A stretch of DNA of 64,000 bases from Paludibacteraceae bacterium (GCA_031292565.1 JARLGW010000011.1:62001-126000), one strand, 5' to 3'; positions 27,459-37,243 are shown, counted from the first letter of the stretch. The notes: a model not told the origin generated them from the letters alone. A program made the numbers and translations.

Positions 27459-29138
27459 TTATTTTTGTTGTTCTTTAGCCCAACTGTCTTTCAGCGACAC
27501 TGTGCGGTTGAACACTAATTTATCGGGAGTGGAATCGGGATCTACATTAAAATATCCGATTCGTTGGAATTGGAAATTCTCCAACGGTTTAGCCTCTTTC
27601 AGCCACGGCTCTGCCTTGGCTTTTGTGTTGATGGTAAGTGAATTCGGATTTAGCATTTCTCTGAAATCCCTCTCTTTTTCTTCATTCAGGTTTTCAACCG
27701 TGAAAAGCCTGTCGTAAAGGCGAAGTTCTACCGATAGCGCATTTTCTACACTTACCCAGTGGATGGTTCCTTTCACCTTGCGGCTACTGTCGGGCATTCC
27801 ACTTTTTGTCATCGGGTCGTATTCGGCATACACTTCGGTTACAATCCCGTTATCATCTTTTTTGAATCCTGTACATTTGATGATGTAGGCATTTTTTAGT
27901 CGCACTTCATTACCTACCGTGAGCCTGAAATATTTTTTATGAGCGTCTTCCATAAAATCTTCCCGCTCGATGTAAAGCTCTTTGGTGAAAGGTATTTCGT
28001 GCGAACCGGCTTCTTCTTTTTCAGGGTTGTTGCCGGCTTCCAGTATTTCGGTTTTGCCTTCGGGGTAATTGGTAAGTATTAGTTTTATAGGGTCGGTTAC
28101 CACGCTTACCCGTGTAGCATTGGCATTCAAGTCCTCGCGCACAGAGTGTTCCAGCAGCGAAAGATCTATAAGCCCATCGTATTTGGTGTAGCCTATTTTG
28201 TCTATAAAACTGTGAATGGATGCAGGGGTATAGCCGCGACGGCGTAGCCCGCAGATAGTAGGCATACGAGGGTCGTCCCAACCCGTTACAATTCCTTCTT
28301 GTACCAATTGCAACATTTTTCGTTTGCTCATCACGGTGTAAGTGATGTTCAATCGGTTGAATTCGTTTTGGTGCGGACGGTAGTCCGTGTCTGCAAACTG
28401 GTCGATAAACCAATCATATAACGGGCGGTGTACTTCAAATTCGAGGGTACACAGCGAATGGGTTACGCCTTCAAAATAATCGGATTGTCCGTGTGCGTAA
28501 TCGTACATCGGGTAGGCTTTCCACGTGTATCCTGTGCGGTGATGCGGATGCCCGGTTATGATGCGATACATGAGAGGGTCGCGAAAGTGCATGTTGGACG
28601 AACTCATGTCTATCTTAGCTCTAAGTACCATCGCTCCTTCGGCTATCTCACCTGTGTTCATTTTTTCAAACAGGGCAAGGTTTTCTTCTATGGGGCGGTT
28701 TCTGAATGGGCTTTCTACGCCTGGCGTAGTTGGGGTTCCTTTTTGTTTGGCTATTTCGTCGGCCGATTGCTCGTCAACATAAGCTTTGCCGTCTTTGATT
28801 AATTTAACAGCTAAATCCCATAATTGTTGAAAATAATCGGAGGCATAGTAAATGTTAGCCCAATGGTAACCGAGCCATTGAATGTCTTTCTGGATGGAAT
28901 CAACGTATTCTACGTCTTCTTTTACCGGATTGGTATCATCAAAGCGCAGATTGCAGATTCCATTATAATGTTCGGCTATTCCGAAATCCATGCATATAGC
29001 TTTTGCATGTCCGATATGTAGATACCCATTGGGTTCGGGCGGAAAACGTGTTTGAATTCGTCCTCCGTTTTTACCTTCTTTCAGATCATTTTCTACTATT
29101 TGCTCAATGAAATTGAGATTTTTTTTCGGAATGTCCAT
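27459..29138 (-). CDS. glnS: Glutaminyl-tRNA synthetase
   Basis: Class I aminoacyl-tRNA synthetase that charges tRNA-Gln; 559 residues against 554 in E. coli. The signature QTRFPPEPNGYLHIGHAKAI carries the HIGH motif near residue 40, and the KMSKS loop appears as VMSKR. The specificity block LRFDDTNPVKEDVEYV and the beta-barrel anticodon-binding C-terminus are present. Glutaminyl- rather than glutamyl-specific by the FPPEPNGYLHIGHAK form. It ends a series of lipid A genes, 18 bases after lpxA, and no separate promoter box is apparent, so it is likely cotranscribed with them. Confidence 0.96.
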   Translation of the reverse strand: MDIPKKNLNFIEQIVENDLKEGKNGGRIQTRFPPEPNGYLHIGHAKAICMDFGIAEHYNGICNLRFDDTNPVKEDVEYVDSIQKDIQWLGYHWANIYYASDYFQQLWDLAVKLIKDGKAYVDEQSADEIAKQKGTPTTPGVESPFRNRPIEENLALFEKMNTGEIAEGAMVLRAKIDMSSSNMHFRDPLMYRIITGHPHHRTGYTWKAYPMYDYAHGQSDYFEGVTHSLCTLEFEVHRPLYDWFIDQFADTDYRPHQNEFNRLNITYTVMSKRKMLQLVQEGIVTGWDDPRMPTICGLRRRGYTPASIHSFIDKIGYTKYDGLIDLSLLEHSVREDLNANATRVSVVTDPIKLILTNYPEGKTEILEAGNNPEKEEAGSHEIPFTKELYIEREDFMEDAHKKYFRLTVGNEVRLKNAYIIKCTGFKKDDNGIVTEVYAEYDPMTKSGMPDSSRKVKGTIHWVSVENALSVELRLYDRLFTVENLNEEKERDFREMLNPNSLTINTKAKAEPWLKEAKPLENFQFQRIGYFNVDPDSTPDKLVFNRTVSLKDSWAKEQQK

Positions 29139-29156
29139 AGCTATTATTGATTGATT

Positions 29157-29939
29157 TTATATATCCAAGGTTCCGCGAATTACTCCTCGTGGAGATTCTT
29201 TGATGAAGTTTTCAATGTAGGTTCTTTCAGCACTTTCGGGTAGTTCTTTTTCTACTTGATCCAATGCTTGTGATATATTTAATCCTGATTGATAAATAAG
29301 TCGGTATATGTGCTGAATGCAATCAATTTGTTCAATATCGTAACCTCTACGGCGTAGGCCTATTGAATTTAATCCTACAAAGCAAAGAGGATCTCTTCCG
29401 GCAGTAATGTATGGTGGAATGTCTTTTGATACTTTCGATCCACCTTGTACCATCACGTGGGCTCCGATATGAGAGAATTGGTGAATTAATACACCGCCGC
29501 TGATGGTGGCATAATCGTCCACGGTAACTTCGCCTGCCAATTGAGTGGCATTTGATATTATTATATTATTGCCGAGAAAACAGTCATGACCTATATGGCA
29601 ATATGCCATGATAAGGCAGTTTTCGCCTATTACCGTTTTGCCTTTTGATGCAGTTCCTCTGTTTATAGTAACTCCTTCGCGAATGGTAGTATTGTCGCCA
29701 ATTATAGCTACGGTATCTTCTCCTTTAAATTTTAAATCTTGCGGAATTCCACTGATTACGGCACAGGGAAAAATATGACAATTTTTCCCAATTCGAGCTC
29801 CTTCCATGATAGTTGCATGGGGCATAATAACGGTTCCTTCTCCTATTTCGACATTTTTTTCGATGGTAACGAAAGGTCCAATGGTTACATTTGCTGCAAT
29901 TTTTGCTTCTGGATGGACAGATGCTAATGAATTATACAT
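29157..29939 (-). CDS. lpxA: Acyl-ACP--UDP-GlcNAc O-acyltransferase
   Basis: First step of lipid A synthesis: transfer of a 3-hydroxyacyl chain to UDP-GlcNAc. The 260 residues start with left-handed beta-helix hexapeptide repeats (isoleucine/valine every sixth position) and include the conserved MAYCHIGHDCFLGN with the catalytic His pair, followed by the C-terminal helical tail that starts at GLRRRGY. A well-known LpxA, not LpxD, because of the helical tail and 260-residue length. It lies 27 bases after the lpxC/fabZ fusion and 18 bases before glnS, as part of one operon. Confidence 0.96.
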   Translation of the reverse strand: MYNSLASVHPEAKIAANVTIGPFVTIEKNVEIGEGTVIMPHATIMEGARIGKNCHIFPCAVISGIPQDLKFKGEDTVAIIGDNTTIREGVTINRGTASKGKTVIGENCLIMAYCHIGHDCFLGNNIIISNATQLAGEVTVDDYATISGGVLIHQFSHIGAHVMVQGGSKVSKDIPPYITAGRDPLCFVGLNSIGLRRRGYDIEQIDCIQHIYRLIYQSGLNISQALDQVEKELPESAERTYIENFIKESPRGVIRGTLDI

Positions 29940-29966
29940 TGATTGGTTAGATTAAATGTTTTGAAT

Positions 29967-31349
29967 TTACTTATTTTTCACAATTTGAGCCATGAAATCT
30001 GCTTCGGTTACAATCTTTTCTCCTACAAAAGCAGTTGCATTCATGTGTATCAACCCACGACGAATAGGTTCTGCCAGTTCTAATCTGAATACTAACGTAT
30101 CGCCGGGTACTACTTTATTTCTAAATTTTACTTCATTGAATTTTATAAAATAGGTTGAATATTTTTCGGGTTCGTCAATGTCCTGTAAGGCTAAAATTCC
30201 GCCTGTTTGAGCCATTGCTTCCACTATTAGTACCCCAGGCATTACTGGTTCGTTGGGGAAATGACCATTGAAAAAGGTTTCGTTTACTGTTACGTTTTTA
30301 ACTCCGACTACTCTGTTTTTACCAATTTCTATGATTTTGTCAACCATAAGGAACGGCCAGCGGTGTGGAAGTAATTTTTTTATGTCATTGATGTTTAATA
30401 CGGGTGCCTGATCGGGGTTATAAACCGGAGCCAACTTTTCTTGTCGTTTGATGGTTTTTCTTACCTGTTTAGCAAAGCTGGTATTTATTTTGTGTCCCGG
30501 ACGGGTGGCAATTACTTTACCAATAATAGGCAGGCCTATAAGAGCCAAGTCGCCAATTACGTCCAACAGTTTGTGGCGAGCAGGTTCGTTGTTGAATTGC
30601 AGGTCGCCGTTAAGGTAGCCTAACTGATCGGGGGTTGTTGATTTATACCCGGTTATTTCGGCTAGGTGATCGAATTCTTCTTTTTCTATTTGCTTATCGT
30701 AAATTACGATAGCATTTTCTAAGTCGCCACCTTTAATAAGATTTTGTTTAATAAGGAATTCTATTTCTCTTACAAATACAAATGTGCGACACGCGGCTAC
30801 TTCCGGTTCAAATAAACTTAAATCGGTTAATGAAGCGTATTGGTTGGATAGTATGGGTGAATCGTAGTCGATATGAACGTCGATACTGAATTTAGAATCA
30901 GGTAATAAGATAAGTGAAGAACCTGTTTCCTCGTCCTTAAATTCAATTCTTTCTTTCACGTAGAAGAATTCTTTTTCGGCATCTTGTTCTTCTATCCCTA
31001 CTTTTCTAATTTCTTCTACAAATATTTTGGCACTTCCGTCCACGATAGGAAATTCGGGCGCATTTACTTCCAATAGGCAGTTGTCTATGCCTAAGGCGTA
31101 TAAGCTGGCCATTACGTGTTCGATTGTGCTTATATGAATGTTGTCTTTAGAGAGAACAGTTCCTCTTGTAGTACCATTTACGTGCTCTGCTAAGGCATTG
31201 ATAATAGGCTGGCCTTCTAAATCAATTCGCTTGATTTTTATGCCGTGATTTTCGGGTGCCGGATTGAATGTTAAGGTGATGTCTAGTCCTGTATGTAGCC
31301 CTTTACCTTTTACCGAGAATGATTCTTTTATTGTTGATTGATTTGCCAT
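29967..31349 (-). CDS. lpxC/fabZ: Fused UDP-3-O-acyl-GlcNAc deacetylase / 3-hydroxyacyl-ACP dehydratase
   Basis: A 460-residue bifunctional fusion, typical of Bacteroidota. Residues about 1-300 are LpxC, the zinc deacetylase that commits to lipid A synthesis: zinc-ligand His in STIEHVMASLYALG, the paired HKLLDVIGDL ligands, and GHKINTSFAK with the catalytic His. Residues about 310-460 are FabZ, the dehydratase of fatty acid elongation: HRWPFLMVDKI and NGHFPNEPVMPGVLIVEAM, with the catalytic His and Glu. All active-site residues of both halves are visible. Fusing the two couples acyl supply with lipid A commitment, which use the same 3-hydroxyacyl-ACP. It starts 25 bases after lpxD. Confidence 0.96.
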   Translation of the reverse strand: MANQSTIKESFSVKGKGLHTGLDITLTFNPAPENHGIKIKRIDLEGQPIINALAEHVNGTTRGTVLSKDNIHISTIEHVMASLYALGIDNCLLEVNAPEFPIVDGSAKIFVEEIRKVGIEEQDAEKEFFYVKERIEFKDEETGSSLILLPDSKFSIDVHIDYDSPILSNQYASLTDLSLFEPEVAACRTFVFVREIEFLIKQNLIKGGDLENAIVIYDKQIEKEEFDHLAEITGYKSTTPDQLGYLNGDLQFNNEPARHKLLDVIGDLALIGLPIIGKVIATRPGHKINTSFAKQVRKTIKRQEKLAPVYNPDQAPVLNINDIKKLLPHRWPFLMVDKIIEIGKNRVVGVKNVTVNETFFNGHFPNEPVMPGVLIVEAMAQTGGILALQDIDEPEKYSTYFIKFNEVKFRNKVVPGDTLVFRLELAEPIRRGLIHMNATAFVGEKIVTEADFMAQIVKNK

Positions 31350-31374
31350 AGATATAAATGGTCGTTGGTCTGTC

Positions 31375-32424
31375 TTATAAGTTTTTAATCGTTTCTTTTA
31401 AGTTTTTTATCTCTTTTTGTAATTCGATTATCGTGGCATGCATTTCGGGCAGGCTGCGGGTTACTGCATATACCTTTCTTGTTCGTGCTACGGGCATTAT
31501 GGGTGAGCCAAGAAAAATTTCGTTTGGCTTTTTTACCGATGATGCCACGCCCGATTGTGCTCCTATTATAGTTCCATCGGCAATTGTAATGTGTCCAGAC
31601 AGCCCTACTTGTCCGGCAAAAACACAGTTTTTGCCGATTTTTGTTGATCCTGACACGCCACATTGGGCAGCCATTGCCGTGTTGTTGCCTACTTCTACAT
31701 TGTGTGCCAAATGAACCAGGTTGTCTATCTTTACTCCTTTATGAAGTATGCTGGACCCCATGGTGGCACAATCGATGGTTGAATTGGCTCCTATTTCCAC
31801 TTCATCTTCGACAATAACGTTGCCAATTTGTGGAATTTTTTTGTACGATCCGTCACTTTCGGGTGCAAAACCAAAACCATCGGAACCAATAACTACTCCG
31901 GCGTGTAGGATGCAATTGTTGCCAATAGCACAATTTTCATACACTTTTATTCCTGCATAGAGCTTGGTGTTTTGTCCGATTTTAACATTGTCACCGATAA
32001 AAGTATGTGGATAAATTTGTGTATTATCCCCAACCACGGCATTTTCGCCTATAAATACAAAGGGTGCAATATACACATTTTCGCCTATAGTTGCCGAAGG
32101 CGAAATAAATGCAAGTGGATCTATCCCTCTTTTTTTAGGTTTACTTTGTTCTACCATGTTAAGTAGTAATGCTAACGATTGATATGCATCCTCTACTTTT
32201 ATAATGGTAGTTTGTAATTCTTTTTCGGGTTCAAAATCTTTATTTACCAGTACTACACTGGCTTGTGTTGTATATATATAGTGTGTGTATTTCGGGTTTG
32301 ATAAGAAAGAAAGGGTGCCTGGTTGTCCTTCCTCAATTTTAGATAAACTTGTTACTAGAACTTCAGGGTTGCCAATTACAGTGCCTTTCAGAAATTCAGC
32401 TATTTGTTTTGCAGAAAACTCCAT
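31375..32424 (-). CDS. lpxD: UDP-3-O-acylglucosamine N-acyltransferase
   Basis: Third step of lipid A synthesis, N-acylation of UDP-3-O-acyl-glucosamine. The 349 residues comprise the N-terminal UDP-binding domain ([30 protein letters not shown]) and a hexapeptide-repeat beta-helix with the catalytic His in [16 protein letters not shown], then a C-terminal helix. The length and layout match E. coli LpxD (341). It is the first gene of the run lpxD, lpxC/fabZ, lpxA, glnS; a perfect promoter box lies 21 bases upstream, which sets the operon start. Confidence 0.96.
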   Translation of the reverse strand: MEFSAKQIAEFLKGTVIGNPEVLVTSLSKIEEGQPGTLSFLSNPKYTHYIYTTQASVVLVNKDFEPEKELQTTIIKVEDAYQSLALLLNMVEQSKPKKRGIDPLAFISPSATIGENVYIAPFVFIGENAVVGDNTQIYPHTFIGDNVKIGQNTKLYAGIKVYENCAIGNNCILHAGVVIGSDGFGFAPESDGSYKKIPQIGNVIVEDEVEIGANSTIDCATMGSSILHKGVKIDNLVHLAHNVEVGNNTAMAAQCGVSGSTKIGKNCVFAGQVGLSGHITIADGTIIGAQSGVASSVKKPNEIFLGSPIMPVARTRKVYAVTRSLPEMHATIIELQKEIKNLKETIKNL

Positions 32425-32444
32425 TTTTTCAAAAATTTAGGGTG

Positions 32445-32452
32445 CAAATTTA
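32445..32452 (-). promoter_or_regulatory. -7 promoter element for the lpx operon
   Basis: TAAATTTG on the minus strand, 21 bases upstream of the lpxD ATG. It shows that the operon is separable from the HD gene upstream. Confidence 0.65.
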
Positions 32453-32516
32453 ATGAATTAAATATTAAATCACAGTATCAAGGCTTTTCTTTATTTTTTT
32501 TTAGCCGGTATGGCTT

Positions 32517-33743
32517 TTATAACTGGAGATAACATAAATAATATTTTGTTGTTCTTGATGATAGCATATTCGTGTTAAGCATGTCCGAAGCATCGGAAAT
32601 TTCCTTTACCTGCCCGTCGTTATATAGTATTTTTATATTATCGGCATTGGGGTTGTAGGTGTCGCTTTGTATAGGCCCTTCGGCATAGAAATAGGTGGCT
32701 TCGGCTTTCGATATTGAAAAATATTGTTGATATTTTTTATTTAAGTCTTCTATCTCTGATGGATTGAAGGCTGTATCGCTGATTTTTACTTTGAATAATT
32801 TCCGATTGATAAAATGGTTGCTTAGGGTGGATAGTACCTTGTCTGTGTGCGCCATCCAAACTTTGATGGCACTTGTAATATCCGAATCGTCGAGCTGTAT
32901 AAAGTTTTGTATGGCTTCTTCGTTTTCGGGGAAATTTTGGTCGGAAATATTTTTTGTGATAAAAAAGCTTAGGGCTGGTGAGGCAAAAAGGGTTGTGCCT
33001 TGGGCTGATAGTTCTTTAGCCCGCGTTAAAATGTTGACAAGCATTTTTTCGGCGGCCACGGCTGTTTTGTGCAGATATACCTGCCAGTACATGAGCCTAC
33101 GGGCAATGAGGAAATTTTCGATGGAGTAGATGCCTTTTGCTTCTATGGCTATGCTGTCGTCTTTTACGGTTAGCATTTTAATAATTCGTTCGGCACCGAT
33201 GGTGCCTTCGGCTACTCCTGAAAAGAAACTGTCGCGAATCAGGTAGTCCAACCTGTCCATATCCACTTGCCCGGATACGAGTTGGTGCAGGTATCTTTTC
33301 GGATATTCGTTTTTGAAAATGGAAATGGCGGTATGGAGCGTTCCTCCAAATTCTTTATTAATTCGTTCTATTAATAGGAGGGTTATTTGCTCGTGATTAA
33401 AATTTTTAATCAGCACGTTTTCCAGCGTGTGCGAAAAAGGGGTGTGCCCAATGTCGTGGAGCAATATGGCTGCCAAAAGCCCGGAGGCTTCGTCGTCGGT
33501 TATGTCGTTGCCTTTGGCTTTTAGTTGGGCTATGGCATCGGTCATGAGGTGCATGGCTCCGATTGAGTGCAGGAAGCGGGTGTGTTGCGTGCCGGGATAT
33601 ACAAACGAGGCAAGACCCAACTGCTTGATTCTGTTGAGTCGTTGCATGTAAGGATGCTGTATTAGGTCATATAAAAATTCGGATGGAATGTTTATAAAAC
33701 CTAATACCGGATCGTTAATGATTTTTCGTTTGTTTTGCTGCAT
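32517..33743 (-). CDS. HD-domain phosphohydrolase (dGTPase/SAMHD1-like)
   Basis: A 408-residue metal-dependent hydrolase of the HD superfamily. The metal-binding residues are visible as HTRFLHSIGAMH (H), LLHDIGHTPFSHTLE (HD) and VDMDRLDYLIRDSFFSGV (D), the arrangement found in SAMHD1-like and dGTPase proteins (YdhJ class). Whether it hydrolyses dNTPs or another phosphate is not evident. It has its own promoter (33766-33773) but reads straight into lpxD, 92 bases downstream. Placement of this gene upstream of lpxD is, from memory, common in Bacteroidales, though no functional link is known to me. Confidence 0.9.
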   Translation of the reverse strand: MQQNKRKIINDPVLGFINIPSEFLYDLIQHPYMQRLNRIKQLGLASFVYPGTQHTRFLHSIGAMHLMTDAIAQLKAKGNDITDDEASGLLAAILLHDIGHTPFSHTLENVLIKNFNHEQITLLLIERINKEFGGTLHTAISIFKNEYPKRYLHQLVSGQVDMDRLDYLIRDSFFSGVAEGTIGAERIIKMLTVKDDSIAIEAKGIYSIENFLIARRLMYWQVYLHKTAVAAEKMLVNILTRAKELSAQGTTLFASPALSFFITKNISDQNFPENEEAIQNFIQLDDSDITSAIKVWMAHTDKVLSTLSNHFINRKLFKVKISDTAFNPSEIEDLNKKYQQYFSISKAEATYFYAEGPIQSDTYNPNADNIKILYNDGQVKEISDASDMLNTNMLSSRTTKYYLCYLQL

Positions 33744-33765
33744 TATTCATGCTCGAATTTGGCTG

Positions 33766-33773
33766 CAAAGATA
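33766..33773 (-). promoter_or_regulatory. -7 promoter element for the HD gene
   Basis: TATCTTTG on the minus strand, 23 bases upstream of the ATG at 33743. Confidence 0.65.
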
Positions 33774-33825
33774 GTGTTAAAACGGAACTTTTATGTGTTG
33801 GTCTTTTATTTTTATTAACAATTTT

Positions 33826-34629
33826 TTATTGAATAACAATTTTTTTTGTTTCCACCGTGTGGGCACTGAAATAACCTAAACAACCTCCCGAAATATTTGT
33901 AAGGGGATTGGCTAAAACGGCTGAATTGGCATCCAGTGTTTGTGCTAAACTATTGAAATAGTCGTAAACTTTTTTATCGATACACATAAAGTTTATTTTA
34001 ATAGTATCGCCAACCGCGATGTTGTCTTCTTTGTTAGAATTACCGTCGCTTGTTGCCAGGTCGAACGTTTTGTTCAATCCGTTGTTATACGTGTCTTTCG
34101 ATATTATAATGTCGTCTAATGGTTTATTATTTTTATATGCTTTAACGTGGTATTGATTGGTTTGATTGGCCGGGTCAGTGTATCGGCATCGCGCGTAAAT
34201 TATATTCTTACCCAATATGGTTTCGGTTTCCTGATACATGGAGTCCAGCATCACTTGTTGTGGCATGGTGCTTTGGGCCGTGTATTCTTTTCCTTCGCTT
34301 ACTACGCGTAGGGAATATTGGTGTTCCTGCGTGCCGATTATTTTGGAGGTGATGTAATAACCGGGTTTAGCATCGGCTCTCAGGGTGTCTATAATTCCGG
34401 CCGTATTGTCCGTTACTATTACCAGTGCGTTAGCCACGCCTACAAATTCATTTGTAGCTTGAAAATTTATTGTTTTAGACAGTTTTACGGTGTCGGGCAT
34501 ACCTGTGTTGGTAATTGTGCCTTCGATAACTAGTTTTGGTGAAACGGAGTTTAAATCCAGATCAATTACTTTTTCGCACGAGGAGAGGGTGACCAGACTT
34601 ATGATGGCGAATATTAATATTTTGTTCAT
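33826..34629 (-). CDS. DUF4249-family lipoprotein
   Basis: A 267-residue lipoprotein with lipobox near SLVTLSSC (Cys about residue 18). The sequence after the Cys (EKVIDLDLNSVSPKLVIEGTITN) is the typical start of DUF4249 proteins, beta-rich surface lipoproteins that are found next to TonB-dependent receptors in Bacteroidota. The gene is 14 bases downstream of the receptor gene, so they are cotranscribed, and the lipoprotein probably acts as an accessory of the receptor at the outer membrane. The ligand is unknown. Role by association only. Confidence 0.87.
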   Translation of the reverse strand: MNKILIFAIISLVTLSSCEKVIDLDLNSVSPKLVIEGTITNTGMPDTVKLSKTINFQATNEFVGVANALVIVTDNTAGIIDTLRADAKPGYYITSKIIGTQEHQYSLRVVSEGKEYTAQSTMPQQVMLDSMYQETETILGKNIIYARCRYTDPANQTNQYHVKAYKNNKPLDDIIISKDTYNNGLNKTFDLATSDGNSNKEDNIAVGDTIKINFMCIDKKVYDYFNSLAQTLDANSAVLANPLTNISGGCLGYFSAHTVETKKIVIQ

Positions 34630-34643
34630 GTTAGTTCGGTTTT

Positions 34644-36950
34644 TTATTTGAATTTAAAATTCCACGAGATGGATGGCACAAACCTAAAAAGGGCTGTTTG
34701 CACGGCTTGAGTTTTTGTGGCATCATCCGGGTCTTCCCTGAAATCTATCACGTAGGCATTTTCGCGTCCGTAGGCATTATACAAGCCCACGGCCAGTTCG
34801 CTGCTGTAGTGGCGTCTTTCTTTCAATTTTATGTTTACCCCGATGTCCAACCGGTGGTAGGCGGGCATGCGGTAGCCGTTGCGTGAGGTGTAGAGCCACA
34901 CCCATTGGTCGTTTACTAAATATTTTCCGCTGGGAAATGTTACCGCGCTTCCCGTGCTATACACCCAGTTGGCCGAAACGGTTACTTTTTTGCTCATTTT
35001 GTAAGAGGCAACTATTGATATGTCGTGTGTTTTATCCTGCTTTGCAGCATACCAATCACCGTTGTTAATTCCGTCAATTTTTTTCTCCGTGCGCGACAGT
35101 GTGTAGCTTATCCATCCGGTAAATCGGCCTACATTCTTTTTAAGGTAAAATTCCATCCCGTAGGCGCGGCCTATTCCGTAAAGCAACTGAGTGGCCAGCT
35201 GTTGGTTGAATAAAACGTCGGCACCATCTTTATAGTCAATTTGGTTTTTCATGTCTTTGTAATATATTTCTATGCTCGACTCGAACATGTCTTTATTGAA
35301 GTTTTTGAAATATCCCACGCTATATTGATCGGCCGTTTCAGGTTTAATGTTGTTGTCGGTGCTTGTCCATTTGTCGGTAGGGCTACTGGTGGATGAGTTT
35401 GATATCAGGTGCAGGTATTGTGCGTTGCGCGCATAGGCTATTTTGAACGAGCTGGCATCGTTGAGTATGAAGCTGGCGTTGAATCGTGGTTCCGGGTTGT
35501 AATAGGTTTTTACAATTTTTCGCGAACCGTAGTGCGTGGTGTCTATCACGTTTTTGTTGTCGTCCAATGTATAGAAATCGCCTGCACCTAAAACGCTGAA
35601 TGCACTGTATCTTAGTCCGGCATTCAGGTTCAGCCATTTGTAAACCTTCCATTCGTCGGATACAAATATCGCGTTTTCCCACGAGTATTGATTTTGCAAT
35701 GTTTTGTCGGTAACACTGGTTCCGGTTACTTTGCCTGGCATAATGGTGTGGTATATGCTGCTGAATCCAAATTTCAGAGTGTTACTGTTGCTCAAGTAAT
35801 ATTGAAAGTCTTGCTTGAGGTTAATGTCGTTGATGTTCGATTTTACAGTGAAATCACTACCACCAAAGTTAACATCTATATTGTAATCGTAATTGCTTAC
35901 GATGAAGGAGGTGTTTGAAAACAATTTACTGTTGAACAGATGGTTCCAGCGCAACGTGCCGGTGGCATTTCCCCAGTTGATACCAAAAAGGTCTTTCAAA
36001 GCCATGTTATCTTTGCCAAAGTATCCCGAAAGAAAAACCACGTCTTTATTCGTGATTTTATAATTGGCTTTCATATTTAAGTCGTAAAAATAGAGCGATG
36101 TGCCTTTGTACTTTGGGGAAGCTAGTAAAAACATATCGGCGTAGGTTCTTCGGCCTGATATGAAGAACGAACCTTTATCTTTTACAATGGGGCCTTCCAC
36201 GCTTAATTTGGATGATATGAGCCCGATGCTTCCTTCGGCTTGATAGTGCTGCTTGTTTCCTTCTTTCATGCGCACGTCCATCACGGATGATAGCCGTCCA
36301 CCATATTGGGCTGGTTCTGTGCCTTTGTACACTGACACGTCTTTAAGTGCATCGGAGTTGAACGTGGAGAAAAAGCCTAACAGGTGTGATGCATTATAAA
36401 CAGGGGCTTCGTCGAGCAACAGCAGATTTTGGTCGCCGGCACCGCCTCTTACATAAACGGCACCTCCGCCATCACCGCCGGATTTTATGCCGGGTAGTAA
36501 CTGGATAGATTTTAAAATGTCTTTTTCGCCAAACAACACGGGCAGTAGGTTTATTTCTTTCATATCCAGTTTTTGCAAGCCGGTTTGCGCCGAAGTGATG
36601 TTTTCATTTGTTTTTTTAGATGAAACAACAACCTCGTTCAAAACTTTGGATTGCGATTTAATACTGATTTCTTTTTGAATGTTTTGGGTTAGGTTCACTC
36701 GAATGGTATCTGTAGTGTATCCCATCGATTCTACAAATAACGTGTGTTTCCCTTGTGGAAGTGTGATGGAGTAAAATCCGTATTCGTTGGTTACTACTCC
36801 TGTTTGTTCTGCCGATAGAACTTTAATACCTACTCCAATAAGTGTTTCTCCACTTTCAGCATCTTTAACCGTACCGCTTAGTGTGTAATTCTGCGCGATA
36901 ATGTTTACCGAGAGAAATAGAAGTAGAATTGAAATCGTGAATTTGTTCAT
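34644..36950 (-). CDS. TonB-dependent outer membrane receptor with carboxypeptidase-like domain
   Basis: An energised outer membrane transporter of 768 residues. I set the start at ATG 36950 (MNKFTISILL), which begins the signal peptide; the longer frame has a TTG start overlapping the promoter box. After the signal come the carboxypeptidase regulatory-like domain (YTLSGTVKDAESGETLIGVGI), the plug domain (ILKSIQLLPGIKSGGDGGGAVYVRGG) and the 22-strand barrel, rich in alternating tyrosine and polar residues, ending in FVPSISWNFKFK with a terminal aromatic-rich strand. No SusD homologue follows; instead a DUF4249 lipoprotein does, so it belongs to the DUF4249-linked group of receptors. Substrate unknown. 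Confidence 0.94.
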   Translation of the reverse strand: MNKFTISILLLFLSVNIIAQNYTLSGTVKDAESGETLIGVGIKVLSAEQTGVVTNEYGFYSITLPQGKHTLFVESMGYTTDTIRVNLTQNIQKEISIKSQSKVLNEVVVSSKKTNENITSAQTGLQKLDMKEINLLPVLFGEKDILKSIQLLPGIKSGGDGGGAVYVRGGAGDQNLLLLDEAPVYNASHLLGFFSTFNSDALKDVSVYKGTEPAQYGGRLSSVMDVRMKEGNKQHYQAEGSIGLISSKLSVEGPIVKDKGSFFISGRRTYADMFLLASPKYKGTSLYFYDLNMKANYKITNKDVVFLSGYFGKDNMALKDLFGINWGNATGTLRWNHLFNSKLFSNTSFIVSNYDYNIDVNFGGSDFTVKSNINDINLKQDFQYYLSNSNTLKFGFSSIYHTIMPGKVTGTSVTDKTLQNQYSWENAIFVSDEWKVYKWLNLNAGLRYSAFSVLGAGDFYTLDDNKNVIDTTHYGSRKIVKTYYNPEPRFNASFILNDASSFKIAYARNAQYLHLISNSSTSSPTDKWTSTDNNIKPETADQYSVGYFKNFNKDMFESSIEIYYKDMKNQIDYKDGADVLFNQQLATQLLYGIGRAYGMEFYLKKNVGRFTGWISYTLSRTEKKIDGINNGDWYAAKQDKTHDISIVASYKMSKKVTVSANWVYSTGSAVTFPSGKYLVNDQWVWLYTSRNGYRMPAYHRLDIGVNIKLKERRHYSSELAVGLYNAYGRENAYVIDFREDPDDATKTQAVQTALFRFVPSISWNFKFK

Positions 36951-36965
36951 AAGGTGAATTTTTGC

Positions 36966-36973
36966 CAAAAGTA
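36966..36973 (-). promoter_or_regulatory. -7 promoter element for the TonB receptor operon
   Basis: TACTTTTG on the minus strand, 16 bases upstream of ATG 36950. It overlaps the first codons of the longer open frame and so supports the shorter start. Confidence 0.65.
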
Positions 36974-37065
36974 AGTATCTGAAACGAGTACATCTATAAT
37001 AAAGTGGATGAAGGTGCGTTTTTACCCGATGAAAAAGGCGGAATGATTGTTGAATTAATGCAAAT

Positions 37066-37112
37066 AAAAAATCTCCAAGAAATAAATCGGTGATGAATTT
37101 ATTCTTGGAGAT
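37066..37112 (-). terminator. Intrinsic terminator of the LytTR two-component operon
   Basis: AATCTCCAAGAATAAAT pairs with ATTTATTTCTTGGAGATT (one bulged base) around nine bases, followed on the minus strand by TTTTTTATTT. It lies about 130 bases after the response regulator stop and shields the TonB receptor operon from read-through. Confidence 0.85.
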
Positions 37113-37243
37113 TCTTATCGCTATGAAAAAGCTAGTTATTATTTTCTGAAAACAAATATATATAATGTCTTTATTATAAAAAGAAAAGAATAGATGAACG
37201 GCCTTGATTTATAGATTGAAAGAAGAAATTGACTGACAGGGGC

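Noticed and set aside
34830-36000. SusCD-type polysaccharide utilisation locus
   Set aside because: The TonB receptor lacks a SusD partner and nearby glycoside hydrolases; the partner is a DUF4249 lipoprotein.
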